Below, in pieces: positions 16,797-23,564 of a stretch of DNA of 64,000 nucleotides. The position numbers and the translations under genes were made by a program. The DNA is from Colivivens sp963594655 (lineage in GTDB: Bacteria > Bacteroidota > Bacteroidia > Bacteroidales > Bacteroidaceae). The DNA is taken from positions 18,728 to 82,727 of the forward strand of contig CAVBFD010000002.1 in assembly GCA_963594655.1 (NCBI GenBank), written 5' to 3'. The stretch's first letter is position 1, and every line of letters starts with the position of its first letter. The notes under the pieces are model-generated. The model did no database searches and had not been told where the DNA came from. It saw only the letters and a program-made list of their open reading frames with translations.

Positions 16797-18440
16797 TTAT
16801 TGGATGGATTGCAACGACTGTGCCAGCATCCCGGCGCATCTCTCGCCGTCGATTCCCGCGGAAACTATTCCACCTGCATAGCCCGCTCCCTCGCCACAGG
16901 GAAACAGTCCCGCGATGCGCGCGTGCTGTAGACTTTCGTGGTCACGCACAATACGCACAGGGGCTGACGTGCGTGTCTCCACTCCGATCATCAACGCCTC
17001 GTTGGTGAGGAACCCACGGCTTGCCTTGCCGAAATGCAGGAAACCCTGTTGGAGACGTGAGGTGATGAAACGTGGCATCCAGAAATGGAGTGGGGAAGGG
17101 ATCAGTCCCGGTGAGTAGGACGATTTGGGCAGTGTGCCTGACAACTTGCCGCCAACGAAATCCGCCATGCGTTGTGCTGGCGCAGTCTGTCTCCTGTTGC
17201 CCTGAAGCCAACACTGACGTTCGAGAAACTCCTGGAACTCAAGCATACAGAGGGGACTGGGCTCCGTGCCGGTTTCGTACAGGCGTGTCTCCACCGCCAG
17301 TTCCTTATCGTAAAACCCCTTTATCTGCTGGAGGTCGTCGCGGCGCACCTCGACAACCATACCGCTGTTGCTCCACGGACTGTTGCGCTGACTTGCCGAC
17401 ATGCCGTTTACCACAATCTGCTCCGGACCACTGGCGGCAGGGACTACCGTTCCGCCGGGACACATGCAGAATGAATAGACTCCGCGTCCGTTCACCTGGG
17501 TCACGAACGAATACTCGGCAGTCGGCAGGTACTCGCCCTTGCCCTCCTTCCTGTGGTATTGTATCTGGTCAATCAGATGGGACGGATGCTCAAGACGAAC
17601 GCCTATGGCAAGGTCTTTCGCTTCAATCTCTATACCGTTCCGATGCAACCAACGGTAGACATCACGGGCGGAATGTCCTGTGGCGAGAATCACCGGTCCA
17701 TGGAACTGACACTGGTGTTCTGTCCCGTCCGCGTCCGTACACACGGCCTCCACTCCGTATACGTTGTCGTCCTTGATGAGCAGGTCTGTCATTTTCGTGC
17801 GGAAACGCACTTCACCCCCACATGACCTGATGGTCTCCCTCATGCTTTCGATGACCTTCGGCAGTTTGTCCGTGCCTATGTGCGGATGTGCGTCTGTAAG
17901 GATACTGGTGGACGCACCGTGCTGACAGAACACGTGGAGTATGTGGTTCACGTCACCGCGTTTCTTACTGCGTGTGTAGAGCTTGCCGTCGGAGAACGCC
18001 CCCGCGCCTCCCTCTCCGAACGAGTAGTTCGACTCCGGGTTGACCGTATGCTCACGTGAAATCAGGGCAATGTCTTTCCTCCGTTCATGCACGTCCTTCC
18101 CCCTCTCGATGACAATAGGCCGCACATTCAGTTCTATGAGTTTGAGGGCGGCAAACAGTCCGCCCGGTCCCGCCCCGACCACAACGGCGGTAGGGCATCC
18201 CTCCACATTGTGGTACTCCGTCCGCTGAAACTCGTCGTCATCCGGCTGTTCATTGATATAGACACGAACCTTCAGATTGACATAGATGGTGCGCTGGCGA
18301 GCGTCGATACTGCGTTTGAGGATGCGTACGGCTGTTACCTGACGGCTGTCGATTCCCTTGTCTTTTTTCAGGAAATCCTTGACACTCTGTTCACTTGCCG
18401 CCTGTTCGGGCAGCACTCTCAGTTGGTATTCTTGAATCAT
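16797..18440 (-). CDS. FAD-dependent oxidoreductase (COG2509 type)
   Basis: The protein has 547 residues. A short N-terminal domain (about 1-85) precedes a dinucleotide-binding motif, VVGAGPGGLFAALKLIE. Further landmarks are IERGKDVHERRKD, SNYSFGEGGAGAFSDGKLYTR and a C-terminal FPCGEGAGYAGGIVSAGIDG that closes the FAD site. This is a widespread family annotated as uncharacterised FAD-dependent dehydrogenases; its substrate is not known. The gene is complete, lies 15 bases downstream of an MBL-fold gene, and probably shares a transcript with it and murB. Confidence 0.88.
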   Translation of the reverse strand: MIQEYQLRVLPEQAASEQSVKDFLKKDKGIDSRQVTAVRILKRSIDARQRTIYVNLKVRVYINEQPDDDEFQRTEYHNVEGCPTAVVVGAGPGGLFAALKLIELNVRPIVIERGKDVHERRKDIALISREHTVNPESNYSFGEGGAGAFSDGKLYTRSKKRGDVNHILHVFCQHGASTSILTDAHPHIGTDKLPKVIESMRETIRSCGGEVRFRTKMTDLLIKDDNVYGVEAVCTDADGTEHQCQFHGPVILATGHSARDVYRWLHRNGIEIEAKDLAIGVRLEHPSHLIDQIQYHRKEGKGEYLPTAEYSFVTQVNGRGVYSFCMCPGGTVVPAASGPEQIVVNGMSASQRNSPWSNSGMVVEVRRDDLQQIKGFYDKELAVETRLYETGTEPSPLCMLEFQEFLERQCWLQGNRRQTAPAQRMADFVGGKLSGTLPKSSYSPGLIPSPLHFWMPRFITSRLQQGFLHFGKASRGFLTNEALMIGVETRTSAPVRIVRDHESLQHARIAGLFPCGEGAGYAGGIVSAGIDGERCAGMLAQSLQSIQ

Positions 18441-18455
18441 GATGATGGCAGATGG

Positions 18456-19223
18456 TTAGATGTTCAGTACGAGACCGTCGTAGGCAAAGTGCATGTGTGG
18501 CGGAAGCATACGATCCGCCTCCTCGTGCGGCAGCACGAAATGGCTCATGTGGATGAAGTAGGTGGACTCCGCGCCTACTTTCCCCGCAAACTCAATGGCG
18601 TCAGGCACACTCTGGTGCGCCATGTGGGGGCGGTAGTGGAGTGCGTTGACTATGAGCAGTTCCACTCCCTGCAGGTATTCCCACTCCGTGTCGGGCAGGG
18701 TCTTCATGTCTGTGATATACGCCATCTTGCCTATACGGAATCCCACGATAGGCAACTTGCCGTGCATCACACGTATGGGTATGACCTTCAGACAGCCGAC
18801 ATCAACCGGCACGTGTGGCTCCATGTGCCGCAAACTGACGGAAGGCACTCCCGGATAACGCTGGTCGGCAGGAGTGAAGCAATAGGGGATGCGCGCCGTG
18901 AGGTGTTCGCACACGGTGTCTTCCGCATATATCCTCACATCTCCGAACAGAGGCCCGGGACGCACGTCGTCGATACCGCCCACATGGTCGAAATGTTCGT
19001 GCGTGAGTACGATGTCGTGTATATGCGGCAGTCTGCCCAGCCTCAACATCTGGTTGCGGAAGTCCGGACCGCAGTCTATGAGCAGTACCGTGTCGCCCTC
19101 TTCCACAAGGGCGGAACATCTGGTACGGTTGTCCCTCGGGTCTTTGCTCCTGCACGTGGCGCAGTCGCACCCAATCTGTGGCACACCGTTGCTCGTACCT
19201 GTACCTAATATAGTTATCTTCAT
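18456..19223 (-). CDS. MBL-fold metallohydrolase (PhnP-like)
   Basis: A 255-residue metallo-beta-lactamase-fold hydrolase with the metal motif LTHEHFDHVGGIDDVRP and an N-terminal GTGTSNGVPQIGCDCATC that resembles PhnP-like phosphodiesterases, where the cysteines bind an extra zinc. A later histidine lies in VMHGKLPIVG and another in FIHMSHF. The natural substrate is probably a cyclic phosphodiester or similar, but this is not established for Bacteroidota members. The start codon overlaps the stop of murB by four bases (ATGA), which indicates translational coupling. Confidence 0.87.
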   Translation of the reverse strand: MKITILGTGTSNGVPQIGCDCATCRSKDPRDNRTRCSALVEEGDTVLLIDCGPDFRNQMLRLGRLPHIHDIVLTHEHFDHVGGIDDVRPGPLFGDVRIYAEDTVCEHLTARIPYCFTPADQRYPGVPSVSLRHMEPHVPVDVGCLKVIPIRVMHGKLPIVGFRIGKMAYITDMKTLPDTEWEYLQGVELLIVNALHYRPHMAHQSVPDAIEFAGKVGAESTYFIHMSHFVLPHEEADRMLPPHMHFAYDGLVLNI

Positions 19224-20203
19224 ATTATGTTCACCTCTGGATGGATATCTATGTTGAACTTCTCCTTCACACTGTGTATGACCGCCTCCGAGAGGGCTAC
19301 GATGTCACTGCCTGTAGCGCCACCGAGATTCACGAGTATGAGCGCCTGTTTGGAATAGACTCCGGCGCGCCCCATAGAACGTCCTTTCCAACCGCACCGC
19401 TCGATGAGCCACCCGGCAGGGATTTTCACCCCGCCGCCGGTGGCGTAGAAGGGTACGTCGGGATAATCTGTGTGCAGTTGCCTGAACCGTTCCTCACTGA
19501 CAACAGGGTTCATGAAGAACGACCCAGCGTTGCCCGTCACCTTGGGGTCTGGCAGTTTGCTCTTGCGGATGTCCATTATCACACCGCGCACTTTCTGTGG
19601 GGTGATTTCCCCGGCCTGTTCGAGCCGTGACCGAATGTTGCCGTACTCCAGTTTCGGCGTGAAGTGGCGTGAGAGACGGTAGGTTACGTGTGTCACCGCA
19701 TATTGTCCTTTCAGCTCTTGCTTAAAGATGCTGTCGCGGTAGGCGTAACGACATTCACTGTTGGTGAATACCCTCTGTGTGCCGTCTGCGAGACTCATGC
19801 ACTCCACCCGATCTATAAGGTCTTTGACTTCCACGCCGTACGCTCCGATGTTCTGCACGGCACTCGCCCCGACCTCACCCGGTATGAGTGACAGGTTCTC
19901 CGCGCCGCTCAGTCCGGCCCTTACTGTGAAGTCCACAAAGTCGTCCCATGTCATTCCTGCTCCGACCCTCAACCACACGTGGTCGTTGTCGTCAGCCACC
20001 CGGTCCACTGTCTTTATGTTGCAGTGGAGTACAGTACCGTCGAAGTCCTTGGTGAAAAGCAGGTTGCTGCCTCCTCCAACATGAAGGACTGGGGAGTGGT
20101 GTAGGGTAGGGATGGCTTCCTGTAGTTGACCGCATGAAGCGTATTCCACATAGCCTCGCGCGTAAGCCTCTATACCGAACGTGTTGTGTATTTCATGTCG
20201 CAT
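19220..20203 (-). CDS. murB: UDP-N-acetylenolpyruvoylglucosamine reductase
   Basis: MurB is the FAD enzyme that reduces UDP-GlcNAc-enolpyruvate to UDP-MurNAc in peptidoglycan synthesis. The 327-residue protein shows the FAD-binding VGGGSNLLF and IPGEVGASAVQNIGAYGVEV, the catalytic-site GNAGSFFMNPVV and AGWLIERCGWKGRSMG. This is the type I (E. coli-like) form. The start is ATG at 20203 (MRHEIHNTFG); the frame is open from a TTG seven codons earlier, which would overlap the preceding gene. The preceding DUF4348 gene stops 10 bases upstream. Confidence 0.95.
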   Translation of the reverse strand: MRHEIHNTFGIEAYARGYVEYASCGQLQEAIPTLHHSPVLHVGGGSNLLFTKDFDGTVLHCNIKTVDRVADDNDHVWLRVGAGMTWDDFVDFTVRAGLSGAENLSLIPGEVGASAVQNIGAYGVEVKDLIDRVECMSLADGTQRVFTNSECRYAYRDSIFKQELKGQYAVTHVTYRLSRHFTPKLEYGNIRSRLEQAGEITPQKVRGVIMDIRKSKLPDPKVTGNAGSFFMNPVVSEERFRQLHTDYPDVPFYATGGGVKIPAGWLIERCGWKGRSMGRAGVYSKQALILVNLGGATGSDIVALSEAVIHSVKEKFNIDIHPEVNII

Positions 20204-20213
20204 ACAGTCTCTT

Positions 20214-21002
20214 TTATGATTCAATCTCGAACAGGTACCACCTGCCGCCAGAGAAATCGAAATGGAAGGTTATGAGCAGCCCGTTGCTGAGTCCTTTCAG
20301 CAGTACCGACTTCCTGTTGGTACTGATGAGCGACTGTCCATAGTCGATGTTGATTACTTCCTGCTTCATGTCGGGCAGGTCGTTCACCAACTCCATCCAT
20401 TCGTCGTATTCAATGTGGCGTGTGATGATTTCCTCCTCGTCCTCGGAGAAGCACTTGAACAGGATAGGCAGTCTGAGTGATTCGTACTGGTAGTCCGCGT
20501 CGGTGATGAAACTTTTGAGGAACTCCAGGAACGAGGCGTTGGGGGTGTCGGACACACTGTTTATACTGTCACCGGTCAAGTACCATTTGCCGTGGATGCG
20601 GTTGAAGTCGTACAGTTCCATCTGGTCTTCTCCCCATTCGATCTTCTCCAGCAGTACATGAACAAGTGACGTGTCTTTCTGTAGTTCAAGGTCGTTCTCA
20701 CGTTCGTAGATGACGATGACCGACTGGTCTTCAGTCAGTGACAGGGTCTCGTGCCTCATCTTAGTGCGCTCGTCCTTGAACTTCTGGCTGGAAATGTAAC
20801 TGAACAGGAAGTCATCGAACAACTCATCGGCAGACTCCGGTATGACAGCCTCATTGAACAAGTCCAGTTGTTCCAGTCCCGCTGAATCCACTTCCGTACT
20901 GTCCGCACCTCCATCGTCGCCAGTGTCTTCTGTCCCGAACTTGCACGATATGGCAAGGACACACAGCCACAGCAGCGACATACTTAATAGAGTATCTCTC
21001 AT
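20214..21002 (-). CDS. DUF4348-like lipoprotein of unknown function
   Basis: This 262-residue protein starts with a lipoprotein signal (MRDTLLSMSLLWLCVLAISC) followed by an acidic Gly-Asp linker. The rest is a soluble domain that resembles DUF4348 proteins of Bacteroidota, with aromatic strands such as RIHGKWYLTG and a C-terminal ITFHFDFSGGRWYLFEIE. I place the start at 21002 because a -7 promoter box at 21031-21024 would leave an ATG at 21014 almost no leader. The function is unknown. It lies directly upstream of murB on the same strand, and the repeat cluster is behind it. Confidence 0.75.
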   Translation of the reverse strand: MRDTLLSMSLLWLCVLAISCKFGTEDTGDDGGADSTEVDSAGLEQLDLFNEAVIPESADELFDDFLFSYISSQKFKDERTKMRHETLSLTEDQSVIVIYERENDLELQKDTSLVHVLLEKIEWGEDQMELYDFNRIHGKWYLTGDSINSVSDTPNASFLEFLKSFITDADYQYESLRLPILFKCFSEDEEEIITRHIEYDEWMELVNDLPDMKQEVINIDYGQSLISTNRKSVLLKGLSNGLLITFHFDFSGGRWYLFEIES

Positions 21003-21023
21003 ATGCCTTAACATAAAACCGCG

Positions 21024-21055
21024 CAAAGTTAGTTCTTGCCGCGAGAATAAACAAA
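21024..21055 (-). promoter_or_regulatory. Promoter of the DUF4348-murB operon (-33 TTTG, -7 TAACTTTG)
   Basis: On the minus strand, TAACTTTG (21031-21024) is preceded by TTTG (21055-21052) with 20 bases between them. Transcription would begin a few bases before the start codon at 21002 and run through murB, the MBL gene and possibly the FAD oxidoreductase. Confidence 0.65.
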
Positions 21056-21138
21056 CAAATTTGATTTTTTCTTTATCCACTAATCAACATCCTCACCGAT
21101 AGGTGCCGATTTGGCGAACGTGAGTGTCACTTATATTG

Positions 21139-21302
21139 AAAAAAAACAAAGCAAAACACCCGAACGTCATGCAGATGCGGTGTGACGCATCTGCATGACG
21201 TTCGAGCAAAAACCAGCTGCTTCGCAGCAAAAACTAACCGCAGACATATTTGAAATACGATGAAATTACCATGCAGACAGTATTTGCAATACGGTGAAAT
21301 TA
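21139..21302 (-). repeat. Structured repeat, copy A (short form)
   Basis: Read on the minus strand, this copy has a tandem pair of ATTTCA.CGTATT.CAAATA boxes (21302-21274 and about 21268-21241). These are followed by GGTTAGTTTTTGC, a small hairpin GCTGC-GAA-GCAGC (21229-21217), a GGTTTTTGC box, a perfect 19-base stem with a 6-base loop (arms 21205-21187 and 21180-21162), and a T-rich tail ending in eight T's at 21139. The flanks agree with copy B at 63691-63905 at nearly every base, in the opposite orientation. Compared with B and C, the inner arms are missing. No transposase lies nearby. This together with copy C fills the gap 21081-21616. Confidence 0.85.
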
Positions 21303-21330
21303 GTTTCGTGGTGCGATAGTTCACTGGGAC

Positions 21331-21523
21331 TCCGCATAGTTTTTGCTTGTGTCAACAAGCCTGTTTTTGCTCGACTGGCTTTCGGTGCAGCTCGCTGCAC
21401 TGGCGGCAGGTCTTGCATCGACCGGGGGAAGTTTACTTCACCAAGGGCGATGGAAGACTGGCGACATGAGTCAACTTGTTGACGGCGAAAGTCTGTCGGG
21501 GGTTATTACCTGTTTTTTTTCTA
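21331..21523 (+). repeat. Structured repeat, copy C (diverged long form)
   Basis: This copy points right, head to head with copy A. It keeps the framework CGCATAGTTTTTGC, small hairpin, GCCTGTTTTTGC, structured core, then CGGGGGTTATTACC and TTTTTTTTC. The small hairpin is GCTTGT-GTCA-ACAAGC (21346-21361). The outer stem is 21371-21385 with 21487-21501 (14 of 15 positions pair, counting G-U). Inside are hairpin GTGCAG/CTGCAC (21386-21401), a middle arm 21411-21421 with 21449-21459 (10 of 11 pairs) capped by GAAGT/ACTTC, and hairpin GTCAA/TTGAC (21471-21484). Stem sequences are unlike copy B although the arrangement is the same. Confidence 0.8.
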
Positions 21524-21559
21524 TCTATGCGATAGGTGGTAATTTTATTCCATATTTGT

Positions 21560-21590
21560 TTTGATAGTCCAGATATTTGCCATACCTTTG
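21560..21590 (+). promoter_or_regulatory. Promoter of the TlpA-like gene (TTTG-N19-TACCTTTG)
   Basis: TTTG at 21560-21563 and TACCTTTG at 21583-21590 are separated by exactly 19 bases, the canonical Bacteroidota primary-sigma spacing. The start codon at 21617 is 26 bases downstream. Confidence 0.8.
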
Positions 21591-21616
21591 CGGCTGAAAC
21601 AACTGATGAATAATTT

Positions 21617-22762
21617 ATGAGAAAAAATATATTTACGACAACTATAGTCTGTGGGCTGTGTTTTTCACCTATTGCGGCACAGACCGTGAACATTGAGGTG
21701 AAAGGACTGCCTGACGGTACAAAGATGGGCATTGAACTTGCTGGAACGTACGAGCAGGAAAAGCCGATACAGACCGTAGAGATAAAGGAGGGTAGGGCGC
21801 AACTGAAGTTTTCCTCCGACGGACCGCGCGGCTATTACATCTATCCCACTGACGATGAAGGATATGAGCGCAGTATGATTGTATTGTCACCCAACGAGAC
21901 AGCATCATTCAGTGTGACTTACAACGGATACCGAGCCGCCGCGACTGTAACAGGTTCACCTACGAATGACTTTTATGAGGCCAACAAGGGCGATAGGGGA
22001 CAACTGGAAGTCATCTACACTAAGATGAACGAGGATTTCAAGGACGTTATCGCGAAGTTTGGCACTTTGGAACGTGGTTCGGACGAGTACAGGAAATTCT
22101 CTGAGACAGAGGAAGCCATGAAGTACGCACAGGCGGAAGCGAACTTCTTCAACTTGGTAGAGAAAACATTGATGGATCCGGTGTACAAGAATAAGGACTC
22201 ATGGTGGGGACCGTTCTTCCTCTGTTCGGAGATGAGTTATCTTACAGAAGACCAGAAGCCGGTATACGACCAGTTCTCCGAGGAGGCGAAGAACAGTTTC
22301 TACGGTAAGATTATGGCAAGTTTCGTGGCTCCCGAATCTCCAGTGGGCAAAAAGATGCCGGACTTCACCTTCACCGACCACCACACACAGAAGCAGATGA
22401 GTCTGATGGAAATCTGCAAGCATAACAAGTACGTGCTTGTGGACTTCTGGGCATCATGGTGCGGTCCTTGCCGCAGGGAAATTCCCAACTTCAAGTCACA
22501 GTACGAACTTTACAAGGACAAGGGCTTCCAAGTGGTAAGTATCTCTGCCGATTCCGACAAGAGCGCGTGGCTTAAAGCACTGGAGGAGGAACAGACTCCG
22601 TGGCCAAATGACATTGACGGCGACCAAGGTATATGTAAATTATATAAGGTGGCATATTACCCGACAGTTTACCTGCTCGACAGCGAAGGCAAGGTAATAG
22701 CCAAGGACGGCGATGCCAGAGGCGAGAACCTGCGCGCACTCATGAGCGATCTGTTCAAGTGA
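21617..22762 (+). CDS. TlpA-family thiol-disulfide oxidoreductase with DUF4369 domain
   Basis: This exported thioredoxin-like protein has 381 residues. A signal peptide (about 1-21, ending PIAAQ) is followed by a DUF4369-type beta domain to about residue 125, a helical linker, and a C-terminal AhpC/TlpA thioredoxin fold with the redox motif WASWCGPCRREIPNF. In Bacteroidota these proteins are thought to keep periplasmic or outer-membrane cysteines reduced or to help cytochrome maturation, but individual roles are not known. A second protein of the same build lies at 48257-49420. It has its own strong promoter, and the next gene begins 16 bases after its stop. Confidence 0.88.
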   Translation: MRKNIFTTTIVCGLCFSPIAAQTVNIEVKGLPDGTKMGIELAGTYEQEKPIQTVEIKEGRAQLKFSSDGPRGYYIYPTDDEGYERSMIVLSPNETASFSVTYNGYRAAATVTGSPTNDFYEANKGDRGQLEVIYTKMNEDFKDVIAKFGTLERGSDEYRKFSETEEAMKYAQAEANFFNLVEKTLMDPVYKNKDSWWGPFFLCSEMSYLTEDQKPVYDQFSEEAKNSFYGKIMASFVAPESPVGKKMPDFTFTDHHTQKQMSLMEICKHNKYVLVDFWASWCGPCRREIPNFKSQYELYKDKGFQVVSISADSDKSAWLKALEEEQTPWPNDIDGDQGICKLYKVAYYPTVYLLDSEGKVIAKDGDARGENLRALMSDLFK

Positions 22763-22778
22763 ACCTCTGGATTTTGCT

Positions 22779-23357
22779 ATGAGGAGACTGATATTGCTGG
22801 TCGGCATACTGCTTTGCATCACGGTAGTGATTGCGAACAACCCACAGTTACTGAAACACGCTTCAAACGGCGGTGTCTGCGACACGGACACTGCCGTTGA
22901 AGATGTGGACGACTGTGTGAAGGAAATCAACAAGGTCATCGAGGAGACCGACAGTCTCATCGCAGCAAACCGGCATACGGATGAGCTGCAGTTGAAGCAA
23001 GATTCCGTAATGGAAAGATGGGGTTCGTTGATTGAAGCCATCGCGACCATCGAGAGCCGCAAGAACCCGAAGGTCGTGTCACGCTGCGGCAAGTACGTCG
23101 GCTACCTGCAGATATCAAAGTTGCTGGTCAACGAGTGCAACATGATTCTCCATGAAAAGAAATATTCGTACAATGACAGGTACGACAAACAGAAAAGCAT
23201 CGAGATGTTCCTTGTCATCCAAGACCGCCATAATCCGGATGGAAACATCGAGAAAGCCATCCGGTTGTGGAAATCAGGTGACACAAAGTGTATGCAACGC
23301 AAAGCGCGTACCGAATCTTATTACCGCAGGGTCATGAAAATCTACGACACGTTATAA
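22779..23357 (+). CDS. Exported lysozyme-fold (transglycosylase-like) protein
   Basis: A 192-residue protein with an N-terminal hydrophobic signal or anchor (LILLVGILLCITVVIA), a helical stretch of about 60 residues, and a C-terminal domain resembling small lytic transglycosylase/lysozyme-like proteins of phages and conjugative elements of Bacteroidota. The landmarks are AIATIESRKNPKVVSRCGKYVGYLQIS, in which the glutamate of IESR would be catalytic, and later NDRYDKQKSIEMFLVIQDRHNPDG and IRLWKSGD. It probably cleaves or binds peptidoglycan. It lies just behind the TlpA gene and may share its promoter. No other phage genes are nearby. Confidence 0.6.
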   Translation: MRRLILLVGILLCITVVIANNPQLLKHASNGGVCDTDTAVEDVDDCVKEINKVIEETDSLIAANRHTDELQLKQDSVMERWGSLIEAIATIESRKNPKVVSRCGKYVGYLQISKLLVNECNMILHEKKYSYNDRYDKQKSIEMFLVIQDRHNPDGNIEKAIRLWKSGDTKCMQRKARTESYYRRVMKIYDTL

Positions 23358-23489
23358 CAGTAGAATACATTCGTGGAATCCATACCTAAGTTGTGATTCC
23401 CATTTGTTTAATTAAACATAACGCGAATTCCGCCATAATAGCGTACAAAGGGACAGTAAGCGCATATTACAAGATTAAACTCATGTGAC

Positions 23490-23520
23490 ATTGTTGTTTG
23501 AAGAAAAAGCGTTACCTTTG
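23490..23520 (+). promoter_or_regulatory. Promoter of the SLC13 transporter gene (ATTG-N19-TACCTTTG)
   Basis: ATTG at 23490-23493 and TACCTTTG at 23513-23520 have the standard 19-base spacing, and the start codon follows 44 bases later at 23565. Nothing else is recognisable in the gap 23358-23564. Confidence 0.72.
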
Positions 23521-23564
23521 TACACAAATTCATTTTACACTCAAACAACACACAACAACAGCCT

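Noticed and set aside
21127..21324. Short open frame over repeat copy A, sharing a peptide with one over copy B (63367-63864)
   Set aside because: The shared peptide (FAAKQ-VFARTSCRC) comes from the repeated DNA itself. The frame runs through hairpins, and copy C does not keep it, so a coding role is unlikely.
21139..21523. Repeat cluster considered as an insertion sequence
   Set aside because: No transposase frame, no terminal inverted repeats enclosing a gene, and no evident target-site duplication.
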